A DNA stretch of 64,000 bases, taken from NCBI RefSeq assembly GCF_000018885.1, contig NC_010168.1, positions 124,001-188,000 of the forward strand. Reading direction: 5' to 3'. Of the stretch, positions 28,311 to 37,434 are shown piece by piece (the stretch's first letter is position 1; every line of letters starts with the position of its first letter). Below the pieces are notes generated by a model. It saw nothing but the letters and a program-made list of their open reading frames with translations, was not told the origin of the DNA and searched no databases. Source of the DNA: Renibacterium salmoninarum ATCC 33209. GTDB taxonomy: Bacteria > Actinomycetota > Actinomycetes > Actinomycetales > Micrococcaceae. The translations under genes were made by a program, and so were the position numbers.

Positions 28311-29055
28311 AGTGGCGAATTCGTGGCCGATTAGCCGAGGTGAGCATCAAGGCGCCCCAACTGATGTTGAACACCGCGATGGCGATCTGAAAGTAGAGCG
28401 GGGCAGCACCTGGCGAGTTAATCTGCATCCAGTCATTGAGAGCGTGCACAAAGGCTAACGGCCAGATTGAATTGAGCAAGAACCTTCCCGCGCCCCAACA
28501 AAATCCAGCCGCGCCGGCGGTAAATACCTGCCACAGTGCGTCCTCAAGGCTGCTGCCAAAAAGTAGCCAATTGCCCAGATGCCCCAGGCCGAAGACCGCA
28601 GCCAGCACAATCGCGGCCTTCCACCGCCCAGCTGGCTCAGCCGCAGCCAGACCTACGCCTCGGCCGGCTAACTCTTCAGAGATTCCGACGGCGACTAGCG
28701 CACCAGCGCTGCTGAGCAAAAGTTCCGGCGTGCCAGCGATACCGGGAACTCCGTTGGTGCTGATCAAACCGTAGCTGAGGTCCACCGCGACTAAGGGAGC
28801 AAGCCACCAATAGCGCCGAAGGCTCCCCAGTCCGAGTGCAGAACGTGGCAGCAATCTGAGCCATGCACCAATACCCAGCACCACGGCCGCCCCCACCGCG
28901 TTAACCAGCAGCGCGCCTAGGCCTGGAAACCAGGCAGGACTCGAAAACGGCACTGAGCCTAATCCGTACACCACCAGCTGCCAACTCACCATGATCGCGG
29001 CACCAAGTAGCAAGGGATGCTTGCTGGCTAGGGATGGAGCCGTCGTCTGCTTCAC
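28309..29055 (-). CDS. CPBP-family intramembrane metalloprotease (CAAX/Abi type)
   Basis: 248 residues with about seven hydrophobic segments. The three CPBP motifs are visible: SEELAGRG (Glu-Glu...Arg), FGLGHLGNW (His) and FVHALNDWM (His-x-x-x-Asn/Asp). These residues place the active site within the membrane. Bacterial members range from prenyl-protein processing to bacteriocin self-immunity; nothing nearby selects among these. The stop overlaps the end of the palindrome at 28265-28310. The acyl-CoA dehydrogenase gene upstream is separated by its own terminator. Confidence 0.85.
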   Translation of the reverse strand: MKQTTAPSLASKHPLLLGAAIMVSWQLVVYGLGSVPFSSPAWFPGLGALLVNAVGAAVVLGIGAWLRLLPRSALGLGSLRRYWWLAPLVAVDLSYGLISTNGVPGIAGTPELLLSSAGALVAVGISEELAGRGVGLAAAEPAGRWKAAIVLAAVFGLGHLGNWLLFGSSLEDALWQVFTAGAAGFCWGAGRFLLNSIWPLAFVHALNDWMQINSPGAAPLYFQIAIAVFNISWGALMLTSANRPRIRH

Positions 29056-29093
29056 ACGCTAACGGTATCTTGACGGTTGCTTGCTTGGACGTG

Positions 29094-29157
29094 AAAAGGC
29101 CCTTGCGCTGCGAAATCGGTGTACAAATATGCCGACGTTGCAGCCCAAAGGCCTTTC
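29094..29157 (-). terminator. imperfect hairpin after the acyl-CoA dehydrogenase gene
   Basis: On the minus strand AAAGGCCTTTGGGCTGC pairs imperfectly with GCAGCGCAAGGGCCTTTT, ending in a short T run. It lies about 20 bases beyond the stop at 29179. Confidence 0.6.
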
Positions 29158-29178
29158 CGGATCAAGCCTGAGCGTGGT

Positions 29179-30375
29179 TTAGATGAAAGCGCTGATCCCG
29201 GTGATGTTCTTGCCGACGATCAGGGTGTTCATTTCCCGCGAGCCCTCGAAGGAGTAAATGGCTTCGGCATCAGAGAACAGCTTGGCGATTTCGTAGTCCA
29301 GCACAATCCCGTTACCGCCAAAAAGATCGCGGCCGTAGGCGACAGTTTCACGCATCTTTGAGGTGCAGAATGCCTTCGCCAAGGCAGCCTGCTCCGGAGT
29401 GTCACGCAGCTCTTCGCTCAGCTGGGCCAACCGGGTCACCATGCCGAACATCGCCGAGATATTACCCAACATTTTGACCAGCAGATCTTGGATCATTTGG
29501 AAAGAGGCAATGGGCTTACCAAACTGAACGCGAGTGGTTGCGTAATCCCGGGCCAGTTCATAAGCGCGAATCGAGACACCAAGTGCCTGCCAAGCTACGC
29601 CGCCGCGAGTAGCGCGCAGCACCTCAGCGGTGTCGCGGAAGCTATTGATATTCTGCAGCCGATTTGCCTCGGGTACTCGAACGTTGTCAAAGCTCAGATC
29701 CGCATTCTGCACGGTACACAGCGCAATCTTTCCCTCGATCTTTGCCGAGCTGAATCCGGGCATATCCTTCTCAACCACAAAGCCCTTCACTTGGTTGTCA
29801 GCCTCGTCGCGAGCCCACACGATCGCTAGATCGGCAAAGGTGCCGTTACCAATCCAACGCTTGGCGCCGTTAATGATCCAGGTGTCACCCTCACGGCGCG
29901 CGGTGGTACGCATGCCGCCAGAAACATCCGAGCCACCTTCAGGCTCAGTCAAGGCGAAAGCACCGATCTTCTTCCAAGCGATCATGTCCGGCAGCCAGCG
30001 CTGGCGTTGCTCCTCATCGCCGCCACCGAAGATTGAGCCCATCGCCAAGCCGGTGTGTACACCGGAGAATACTGCCAGTGACGGGTCCATCCGGTTGAGC
30101 TCGATGCTCAAGAAACCGGTCATCAGGGCGCGGCGTTGTTTTCCGGCGGAGGCGAAGCCGGGGAACTGGTCATCGGCCAGATTTAGTTCGGCGAATTTTT
30201 CGATGACCTCAAAGGGGAACTCGGTCTTATCCCAGGCATCCTGGGTCAGCGGCTTGATCTCCTTAGTGAGGAATTCTCGGATTCGGACGAGTTCGCTGCG
30301 CTCTTCATCGGTGAGCAACTCTTCGAAGCCGAAGTAGTCGGGATTGGTATTTGCTGGTCTTGCCATGGGTATCAC
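29179..30375 (-). CDS. acyl-CoA dehydrogenase, glutaryl-CoA dehydrogenase-like
   Basis: 398 residues, intact. The middle domain has GAFALTEPEGGSDVSGGMRT for substrate and FAD binding. The C-terminal domain has RVQFGKPIASFQMIQDLL, FGGNGI and AIYSFEGSREMNTLIVGK, where the Glu of YSFEGS is at the catalytic-base position of glutaryl-CoA dehydrogenases and relatives. It is the last gene of a CoA-ester operon. Enzymes of this group oxidise short, often charged acyl-CoAs; the true substrate here is unknown. ATG at 30375 or at 30366 (MARPANTN) are both possible. Confidence 0.9.
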   Translation of the reverse strand: MIPMARPANTNPDYFGFEELLTDEERSELVRIREFLTKEIKPLTQDAWDKTEFPFEVIEKFAELNLADDQFPGFASAGKQRRALMTGFLSIELNRMDPSLAVFSGVHTGLAMGSIFGGGDEEQRQRWLPDMIAWKKIGAFALTEPEGGSDVSGGMRTTARREGDTWIINGAKRWIGNGTFADLAIVWARDEADNQVKGFVVEKDMPGFSSAKIEGKIALCTVQNADLSFDNVRVPEANRLQNINSFRDTAEVLRATRGGVAWQALGVSIRAYELARDYATTRVQFGKPIASFQMIQDLLVKMLGNISAMFGMVTRLAQLSEELRDTPEQAALAKAFCTSKMRETVAYGRDLFGGNGIVLDYEIAKLFSDAEAIYSFEGSREMNTLIVGKNITGISAFI

Positions 30376-30397
30376 GTGCTTTCTTGAATCGAAAAGA

Positions 30398-31308
30398 TTA
30401 GTTGTTTACTGCCGCGTTGACGGCTAGCTGCTTGCGATCGCGTTCCGCGGTGAGGCTTGCGTAGGCTTCTGGGCCGGCGCCATAGGTGCGCTCGACGTCG
30501 GCAATAAGACGCTCGACGTCGGCCTCGGTTACGCCAGAATCGCCACCGGTGAGGTTCGCGCCGAGGTGCTCAAACATGTGCCGAATGCCGCCGGGCCCGC
30601 CACCCAGGTGATAGCTTTCGAACGGCCCGATGGTTGCCCAGCGTGCGCCGAGCGAAGCTTTCATCGCTGTGTCGAGTTCTTCGACCGAGACCACGCCTTG
30701 CAAAACCAGGCTAAAAGCTTCTTTGAGCACTACTGCCTGTAGACGATTGGCGACAAAACCCTGGATCTCCTTGTGCTCGCGGACCGGAACTTTGCCCAGC
30801 TCGCGGTAGAAGTCGATCGCCAATACGGTCGAGGCTTTCAGCAGTGCGCTCGCCAGGCACAATCTCCACCAGCGGCATTAGCTGTGGTGGGTTGAAGGGG
30901 TGCGCAATCAGCATCCGGGCGGCAGCTTCGTCGTCAAGCTTTTCGGCGATGAGCGTGGCCACAATGCCGGAGCTAGAGGAGGCAAGTAGCGCGTGGGCTG
31001 GCGCTGCGGCAGCGATGTCGGCAAAGAGTTGCTGCTTGAATTCAAGCCTTTCCGGGCCACTTTCCTGCACCAGGTCAGCATTTGCCACAGCGTCAGCTAA
31101 GGACGAGGAGATCGTTATTTTGGCGAGCAGCTTTTCAGCCGTGCTGCCCAATGAGGCGGCAAGCTCCGGCATCGAGTCGCGGACGACGTCGGCCAGAATC
31201 GGGCCGGGGATCACTCACCGTGACGTCTAGACCGGCGTTAGCGAAGAGCGCCGTCCACGATAGTCCGATGGTGCCAGCACCAACGACCGCAATATTATTA
31301 ATGCTCAT
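30398..31308 (-). pseudogene. 3-hydroxyacyl-CoA dehydrogenase, two frameshifts
   Basis: ATG 31308 begins SINNIAVVGAGTIGLSWTAL, the NAD-binding Rossmann start. One extra T near 31213 (GATTCTGG for GATCTGG) shifts the frame before LADVVRDSMPELAASLG. The second frame runs through AHPFNPPQLMPLVEIVPGERTAESL; then at about 30830-30850 the frame changes again into LLKASTVLAIDFYRELGK. There the sequence lacks what could be one copy of an 11-base tandem GCTGAAAGCCT, an inferred deletion. The rest (REHKEIQGFVANRLQ) is typical. Intact length would be about 310 residues, like single-domain or carnitine-type dehydrogenases. Its ATG overlaps the upstream stop (ATGA). Confidence 0.88.
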
Positions 31309-32063
31309 TTTGATGATCCTTGCGAGTTGTTGGCCAGGTAGTCGAAGACCGGAACCGCCGAGGCCAGGGTTAGATCGGTATTGATGTGGCTTGCTGAAAC
31401 AATTTACAGCACTGGAAGGTCCGCGAGTGGAGCCAATACATGCTGGAATAATTGCAATCTAGCCGGGCCGGTGTACGCCTCTTTAACCGTGATGTTGCTG
31501 ATCTCAGTGCGGACGAGTTTGGCCGAAAGTTGGCTGCCATCCAAGTCCGGGATGATCTTAAGCATGAAGGTTGGCACGGTGATCTGTGCCTTAGCTTCTT
31601 CGAAATCCAAGGGGCGGAACTTGTAGCCCATGGTCGCGGTGGCAACTCGGACGGAACCGTAGTCCAGCGTGCCTAGCAATGCGCCGTTGTCGACCGTCAG
31701 TGCAGGACTACCCATCACTTTGGGGTAGGCGTTCACTTCGCGACCCGCTGCGGTGGCGGCAAAGTTGTCTAAATACATGGCGTGTAGGTACTCGCCTTTT
31801 TCGCCGTTGAAGGAGACTTGAATCGCTTGCCCGGCTTCAACGTACGGCCCATACGCGGTGGCGTCGCCCATTTTCATAATTTCGAATCGAACCAGCGGTT
31901 CGTCAATTTCTAACGGCTCCGGAACGACGGCGCGCAAGGCTGCAGCATCCGTTCGGTAAACAATATTGAGGTACTCGCGATTAGTGAATCGGGAGCCAAC
32001 CGCGGGATAGGCCGGGCTGCTTAGCGGCGTGGTGATCTGTTGACGTACTTCTGAGATTTTCAT
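31305..32063 (-). pseudogene. acetoacetate-decarboxylase-family protein, truncated by nonsense
   Basis: From ATG 32063 the protein (MKISEVRQQITTPLSSPAYP) has the ADC fold with VRFEIMKM, EYLHAMYLDNFAATAAGRE and YPKVMGSPALT; the Lys of the PKVMG region would be the Schiff-base position. TAA at 31404-31406 ends the frame after LADLPVL, but the same frame continues IVSASHINTDLTLASAVPVF to TGA at 31305-31307, where it overlaps the next gene's ATG. Relatives continue through SASHI-x-TDLTL, so the stop is a lesion removing about 33 residues. The truncated protein might still fold. Confidence 0.85.
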
Positions 32064-32078
32064 TGCGTTTCCGTTCCA

Positions 32079-32864
32079 CTATTTCCCAAGCCATTGCGGG
32101 GCGCGGCGCTCGGTGAAGGCTTGGATGCCTTCGGCGACGTCAGCGGACTTCATGAGCTTATTGATTTGCGCGGCTTGCGCGGCGAATGCTTCCGGTTCCG
32201 GTTGGGAATCGGCAATTCTGGTGACTTCTTTGACCGCAGCCAAGGCTAGCGGAGCGTTTTGAGCCACGACGGCGGCCAGCTCCAGTGCGGCGGCTAGCGC
32301 TTGACCTGCAGGGGCAACGCGATTGGCTAGACCTAGCTCGTGAGCGCGAGCTGCATCAATGCCAGCACCGGTGAGGAGTATTTCCATCGCCAAGTGATGC
32401 GGGATTCGTTTGGGCAACCGGATCACACCGCCGCCACCTGCGATCAGGCCGCGGGTTACTTCTGGTAAGCCGAGCGTTGCGCCTTCGGCGGCGACAATCA
32501 AATCGCAATTGAGTGCAATTTCCAGGCCTCCGCCAAGCGCATAGCCTTCGATAGCTGCGATGAGTGGCTTGCTAACCTTCGCCTCGACGAAGCCAGCGAA
32601 GCCCTTACCCGGTACGCTGACGGTTTCGCCCGCAGCAGCTGCACGCAGATCCATGCCAGCGCAGAAAGTTCCGTTTGCCCCGGTCACGACGCCGACGCGC
32701 AGCTCGGCGTCGTTTTCCAGCTGATCTAGTGCGGCTACCAGTCCAAGGGCGACCTCGCCGTTGACAGCGTTGCGTGCCTTGGGCCGGTTGATGGTGATCA
32801 CTAGCGTGTTGCCAACAACTTCGGTCAGAACTACTTCCGTCGTGGCTTCTGCTGTATTGCTCAT
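32079..32864 (-). CDS. enoyl-CoA hydratase/isomerase (crotonase family)
   Basis: 261 residues, intact. NTLVITINRPKARNAVNGEV starts the crotonase fold, NGTFCAGMDLRA forms the oxyanion-hole region, and IEGYALGGGLEIALNCDL supplies the second backbone amide. Position 140 onward GLPEVTRGLIAGGGG contains a Glu at the usual acid/base site. It overlaps the CoA-transferase gene by 4 bases (ATGA) and is followed at 15 bases by the decarboxylase-like gene. In this operon it would hydrate an enoyl-CoA made by the dehydrogenase or CoA transferase; the order resembles carnitine/crotonobetaine sets, but this is inference. Confidence 0.9.
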   Translation of the reverse strand: MSNTAEATTEVVLTEVVGNTLVITINRPKARNAVNGEVALGLVAALDQLENDAELRVGVVTGANGTFCAGMDLRAAAAGETVSVPGKGFAGFVEAKVSKPLIAAIEGYALGGGLEIALNCDLIVAAEGATLGLPEVTRGLIAGGGGVIRLPKRIPHHLAMEILLTGAGIDAARAHELGLANRVAPAGQALAAALELAAVVAQNAPLALAAVKEVTRIADSQPEPEAFAAQAAQINKLMKSADVAEGIQAFTERRAPQWLGK

Positions 32865-34093
32865 GCCAGGGCTCCTGCCAATTCTTCGGTCTGTAGCAAT
32901 GCCTTTTCCGCTGCGAGTTCGGTGAGTACTTCTTCGGTGTCAGCACCAGGCAAGGGGACGTGTCGGCGGATCGACGCCGGCGTGGCGGAGAACTGCATTG
33001 GAACGCCGATCATCCGGATCGGGCCTTCACTGGGATGTTCGGCAACGTCGAGCAAATGTCAGCCCTGGACGTATTCGTCGTCCATCGCATCATCGAGTCG
33101 AAGCACCGGACCAAAGGGGATGCTCTTGCTAAGGCAAACCTCGGCCCACTCTTCAGCGCTCAGCAGCGGAACTACCTCATCTAAGAGTGCGGAAAGGTCG
33201 TTGCCATCGGCGCGAACATCGATGAATTCGTTGTTGACGCGCGGATCGGCAGCTAGCTCAGGGCGACCAGCGGCCACAAACAGATCGCGGAAGTTCTGCG
33301 GTCCGTAAGGGATGACCATCACCAGGCCGCCGTCTTTCGTCGGGCGAGCGTAGTGGCCCTTCATGAGCGAGTTGGGGAATCCGGTCTGGCTCAATGCGGG
33401 GACGAAGGCTTGGCCCTGCAAGTGCTCGACCAGGTTGAAAGCAAGCATAGTGTCTGTCATTGGCACTTCTACTTTTTGGCCTTGACCAGTTTTTTGTTGA
33501 TGGACCAAAGCTGCCATTGCGCTGTAGGCCATGGTCAGACCGGAAACTTTGTCTGCCAAGATGGTGGGCAGCACCGCCGGTTTTTCAATGTCGGCAGCTC
33601 GTTGAGCGATATCCAGCAAACCAGAAGCGGCCTGTACGGTCTCGTCGTAAGCGGCCAGTCCAGCGCGATCGGAATCTGGTCGAAAGCCCTGGGCGTGTAC
33701 GTAAATCAGTTTCGGGAATTTTGCACTCAGGCTCTCGTAATCCATGCCTAGGCGACGCAGCGCATCGATGCGCATAGTGGAAATCAGAATATCCGCGGAA
33801 CCGATTAGATCCATTGCGGCGGCATGGCCTTCCTAAGACTTGAGGTTCAGGGCGATGCTGCGCTTGTTCCGGTTGACGTTCAAATGCAGCGAAGTCATTC
33901 CCGGCGTCTTGGTGAACAGACCTGAGCGGATGGTGTCGTTGGGCGACTCGATTTTGATCACGTCGGCGCCTAGGTCGCCAAGGACCTGCGCTGCGTATGG
34001 TCCCATCACTACGGTCGCCATGTCGACGACGCGAATTCCTGCCAGCGGACCAGCATTAGTGCTGGAAAGTGTGGCAACTTTTTGGTCGGGCAT
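32861..34093 (-). pseudogene. CaiB/BaiF-type CoA transferase with two in-frame stops
   Basis: ATG 34093 (MPDQKVATLSS) follows GAGGAT. The frame never shifts but is cut by TAG at 33833-33835 (ALNLKS-stop-EGHAAAMDLIG) and TGA at 33059-33061 (EYVQG-stop-HLLDVAEH). The class III CoA-transferase features are present: LAGIRVVDMATVVMGPYAA, LGADVIKIESPN, and an RNKRSIALNLKS segment. The catalytic Asp expected near residue 170 falls in the second piece. Full length would be about 411 residues. It heads the five-gene CoA-ester operon, which would therefore lack its activating enzyme. Confidence 0.9.
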
Positions 34094-34287
34094 TAGTACA
34101 ATCCTCACAGTAGCTAAATCGAATTAATGTTTCATATTCGATGGGTCGCTTTCTTTGGGCTCGTTTTCCATAGTAGTTCGCCCAGGCAATCAAAATCCAG
34201 TTAGTTTTGACACCATTGCGCGGACACTATTATGACCACAGTGTTCATGGTAAATATCCCCTAGATTTAGGGGTTTATGGACTATTT

Positions 34288-35193
34288 TTAGTGGGATTCG
34301 GCAAAGGCTTCTCGGAGCGCAGTAATTAGTTCGAACAGGTCACTACCTTCTTCGGCGCGGTCTGTTCGCCAAATTATTCCGGTTGCCAATTCTGGGTTGA
34401 AATCGCTAAAAGGAAGGGCAATGACTTCTTCCGCATTGCGTGAATTTGCGGAAATATCTTGATCCAAAATGGTCAATGAAAAGGAATTACCGTTCGAAAC
34501 AACTTCGGCCGGGCTGGCAAAATCTCCGGAGCTAAGGACCGCGCGCTTGTGCACACCAGCGGCCGACATTCGCACTTCTAGCTGATCGTAATAGGTTGGC
34601 TGGGTTCCCTTAGCAGTCTTGATATAGGTGAAATCAACCAGATCGGTCAAAGACACTGAATCTCTTCCAATAAACTGGCGCGCCGGTAATACTGCGCCGA
34701 GTTCCTCGCGAAAAATTTCGTGGCTTGAGATTCCCGGCATCTGCGCAGGTAAATGCACCAGCGCGAAGGCGAATTTGCCCTGATGCACCGCCGTAAGCAG
34801 CTCCCGGCTGCCGGCAGACCAGCGATTGAGTTGGTAGTGATCCGCTACCTGAAGGCCAAAATCTGCCAAGGTGCTACGGATCGATGGATGTAGCCAGGGT
34901 GCAACGCCAATGCAATAGGAAATCTGCTCTGGGTTGGCGGCGCTATTGAGTCGCAGTGGGATGTCATCGAATTTTCGGATCACTTCTTGAGCGAGCGGCA
35001 GCAGTGCAGCGCCACTCGCGCTCAGGCTCACACTGCGCGAATCTCGTTCGAAGAGCACCGTGCCTAATTCTCGTTCAAGGTCGCGAACTCGTTGGCTCAG
35101 CGGTGAGGTGGCCATATGCAGAGTACGCGCAGCCTTGGAGAAACTTAGCTGCTCGGCAACAGCTACGAAGTATCGCAAATGAAAGAGTTCCAT
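34288..35193 (-). CDS. LysR-family regulator upstream of the CoA-ester operon
   Basis: From ATG 35193 (MELFHLRYFVAVAEQLSFSK) the protein has about 301 residues; an earlier start at 35226 would add an atypical leader. The helix-turn-helix is SFSKAARTLHMATSPLSQRVRDLE, followed by the effector domain. The gene is on the same strand as and 195 bases before the CoA transferase gene, so it is a candidate regulator of that operon. The gap 34094-34287 is A/T-rich (GTTTCATATTCG region) and probably holds the operon promoter. No lesion is seen although its likely targets are decayed. Confidence 0.87.
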   Translation of the reverse strand: MELFHLRYFVAVAEQLSFSKAARTLHMATSPLSQRVRDLERELGTVLFERDSRSVSLSASGAALLPLAQEVIRKFDDIPLRLNSAANPEQISYCIGVAPWLHPSIRSTLADFGLQVADHYQLNRWSAGSRELLTAVHQGKFAFALVHLPAQMPGISSHEIFREELGAVLPARQFIGRDSVSLTDLVDFTYIKTAKGTQPTYYDQLEVRMSAAGVHKRAVLSSGDFASPAEVVSNGNSFSLTILDQDISANSRNAEEVIALPFSDFNPELATGIIWRTDRAEEGSDLFELITALREAFAESH

Positions 35194-35326
35194 CAAGGGA
35201 AACAGTACCTGGCCAAACTGGGCCAAGCTGATTGCTTACTAATCGTGACCCTAGAGTGATCGCCTTGCGGGTTTCGCCGGGCCTATGGTGTTAGTACGTT
35301 AGCTAATCTGTTGAGAGAAGAACGCG

Positions 35327-36580
35327 ATGCGATTTCAAACAACGATTCCGACGATAGCGGTGGTCGCGGTGCTGTGGCTGCTGCTGAGTGGTTGCGGAAG
35401 CCAGCCGCCCAGTTCGAGCCGCGCGGCCGACGTCGAGCGGATTGTGGTGAGCCCAGATCAGGCGAAAGAGGCGGTACTGCAGGTCTCGCAGGCCGCGCTC
35501 ACCCTGGGCGTAAAGCTTGCCGCGGAGGCCGGAAACGATGCGGTAGTCTCACCAGCCAGTGCGCTGATTGCGCTGAGTATGCTCCGTGAGGGTGCCTCAG
35601 AAGAGGGTGCGCAAGAGATGGATTCGGTGCTTGGTTGGGGCTCGGACCGGCAGCGCGGTATCAACGCGGTGTTGGCTGAACTGCAAAAGTACGACGGCGA
35701 TCCCGCCTCAGTAGATAAGGCTAATCCGCCAGAAAAGCCGGCGGCAAAAACTAGCAATGGCATCTTCGTGCAAAAATCGGCTCCGATTGGCCCGGGCTTT
35801 TTGACGGTGCTGGCAAAGCACTACGGTACCGGGGTCTACCCGGTCAATTTCGCTGGTGATGCAAAAGACAAGATCAACGCCTGGGTCAAAGAAAACATCG
35901 GCGGACTCATTGAGAAAGCGCCGTTGGAAAGCTCAGCAGACACAAAATTGAGCCTGCTGAACGCGCTATTTTTTGCTGCTCGTTGGCAGCAACCGTTTAA
36001 TCCAGAGTCAACTTTGGATGCACCATTTCATGCGGCCTCCTGGCAGCTCAACGTGCCGATGATGCACGCCACTCAGAAGCTGACCTATGCCGAGGGGCCC
36101 GGCTGGCAGGCCATTGATTTGCCCTACGGCCGATGCTTCGTGATGCGACTCTATCTGCCTGCGGCAGAAGGCAAACCGCTACCAGGCGCTGCGCAGCTGG
36201 CCGCCGTCGGAAGCTCCTTGAGCTCGGCGCAAAAGCAACTCATTGGGCTGGGTTTGCCCAGCTGGGACAAGATGTCGAATTTGGATTTGATGGAACCGCT
36301 GCGCAAGATTGGCCTACGCAAGACCTTCGACGACGGCGGTTTTGACGCGATTCTGCCTGGCGCTCTGATCGGTGGTGCTGCACAAACGGCCGTGGTCAAC
36401 GTTGCCGAAAAGGGCACCGTCGCGGCTGCCTTGACGCAAATTAACGTTGAAACTTCGGTCGATTTGGTCACGGAGACACCACGTCAACTGGATTTTGATC
36501 GGCCGTTTAGCTATCAAATCATCCAGCTAGAAACTGGATTGCCACTATTCCTAGGCGTCGTGGATAACCCGAAGGCTTAA
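35327..36580 (+). CDS. lipoprotein serpin (serine protease inhibitor)
   Basis: 417 residues, with GAGAGAAG before ATG 35327. The signal peptide ends LLLSGC, a lipobox, so the protein should be anchored on the outside of the membrane. The serpin fold is recognisable: VVSPASALIALSMLREGASE, the NGIFVQ strand, DAKDKINAWVKENIGGLIE, LLNALFFAARWQQPF, and near the end FDRPFSYQII with PLFLGVVDNP. The reactive-centre hinge reads VNVAEKGTVAAALTQI, close to the inhibitory consensus with small residues, so it may trap serine proteases. It ends at a strong terminator. Whether it targets host or own proteases cannot be told from sequence. Confidence 0.88.
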   Translation: MRFQTTIPTIAVVAVLWLLLSGCGSQPPSSSRAADVERIVVSPDQAKEAVLQVSQAALTLGVKLAAEAGNDAVVSPASALIALSMLREGASEEGAQEMDSVLGWGSDRQRGINAVLAELQKYDGDPASVDKANPPEKPAAKTSNGIFVQKSAPIGPGFLTVLAKHYGTGVYPVNFAGDAKDKINAWVKENIGGLIEKAPLESSADTKLSLLNALFFAARWQQPFNPESTLDAPFHAASWQLNVPMMHATQKLTYAEGPGWQAIDLPYGRCFVMRLYLPAAEGKPLPGAAQLAAVGSSLSSAQKQLIGLGLPSWDKMSNLDLMEPLRKIGLRKTFDDGGFDAILPGALIGGAAQTAVVNVAEKGTVAAALTQINVETSVDLVTETPRQLDFDRPFSYQIIQLETGLPLFLGVVDNPKA

Positions 36581-36583
36581 AGC

Positions 36584-36636
36584 AAAACGTCCCCGGGTTG
36601 CGATGCCAAGTGGCTTCGCGTCCCGGGGACGTTTTT
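36584..36636. terminator. intrinsic terminator of the serpin gene
   Basis: AAAACGTCCCCGGG and CCCGGGGACGTTTT are perfect 14-base arms with a 24-base loop, ending in TTTTT on the plus strand. The mirrored A run could also serve the convergent fragment. Confidence 0.88.
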
Positions 36637-36665
36637 AGCGAACTAGCTTGAAACTAGCGGCTGGT

Positions 36666-37404
36666 TTAGAACGGCCAGAGCGAATACATCTGCAGCTTCG
36701 AGGTGGCGCTCGCGCCATTGGAGTCCGTTACCACTACCGGGTAACTGCCGGATTTGGTGGTGAATGGTACCCAAACGAAGGCGTAAGCCTTGCCGTCTTT
36801 GCCAACCTTCTGGCTGCCGACAGTTTTTCCGTCGAGGGTGAAGGTTGCAGTGCTATCCGGAGTTAGTCCGGAAGCGCTTGCGAAGGTGAAGCCGCCCGCA
36901 AAGGTCCAGGGCAGCGTCAACGACAGCTTCGTCACGCCTACTGAAACCGGCACAACTTCAGCCTTCTTGCCGCCGTCGCCCTTTGCGCTTAGATCGCCAG
37001 TCGCGTTCTGCAGGTGCAGGAAGAGCGCTTTAGCGTCTTTTGCTCCTGGGCCGGCATGGATGTTCAAGCCAGAATCCGGCTTATCGAAGAACAACTGACT
37101 TGCAGTGCCATCTTCGAACCATAGCGCGGGGTTAACCGGGTCGTATTGTTTCGGCTCGGTCTGGTCAACCGGAACCAAAAGGCCGTCTTTTGCCTTGTAG
37201 TTCGAGTAGGTCGCTACCCGGTAGGTGAACGGTGCGGCCTTGGTCACATCGAGACCCAGCGCAGCGGCTTGAACTGGCAAGACCATCACATTGGTATCCA
37301 TGGTGTTCGAATCCAAAGCGCCGTTCAGACCATTGAGCGGACGCGGGTTACCCACTGCGTTGAGCTTGCCGTCAGCCTTGACAAACGAGCCATTTGGCAA
37401 AGCA
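36666..37404 (-). pseudogene. C-terminal remnant of an S8 subtilisin-like peptidase, cut by the IS
   Basis: About 240 residues remain. NTMDTNVMVLPVQAAALGLD and the following PFTYRVATYSNY match the C-terminal region found after the catalytic domain in large secreted S8 peptidases, and the last part (FTLDGKTVGSQKVGKDGKAY to MYSLWPF) looks like an Ig-like repeat. No catalytic Asp, His or Ser region is present. The frame runs into the end of the insertion element at 37405, so the rest of the gene is missing from this place. Assignment to S8 rests on memory of the family's C-terminal pattern. Confidence 0.65.
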
Positions 37405-37434
37405 TGAATCGCTCCGGTGTGTCCGGAGGGTTTC

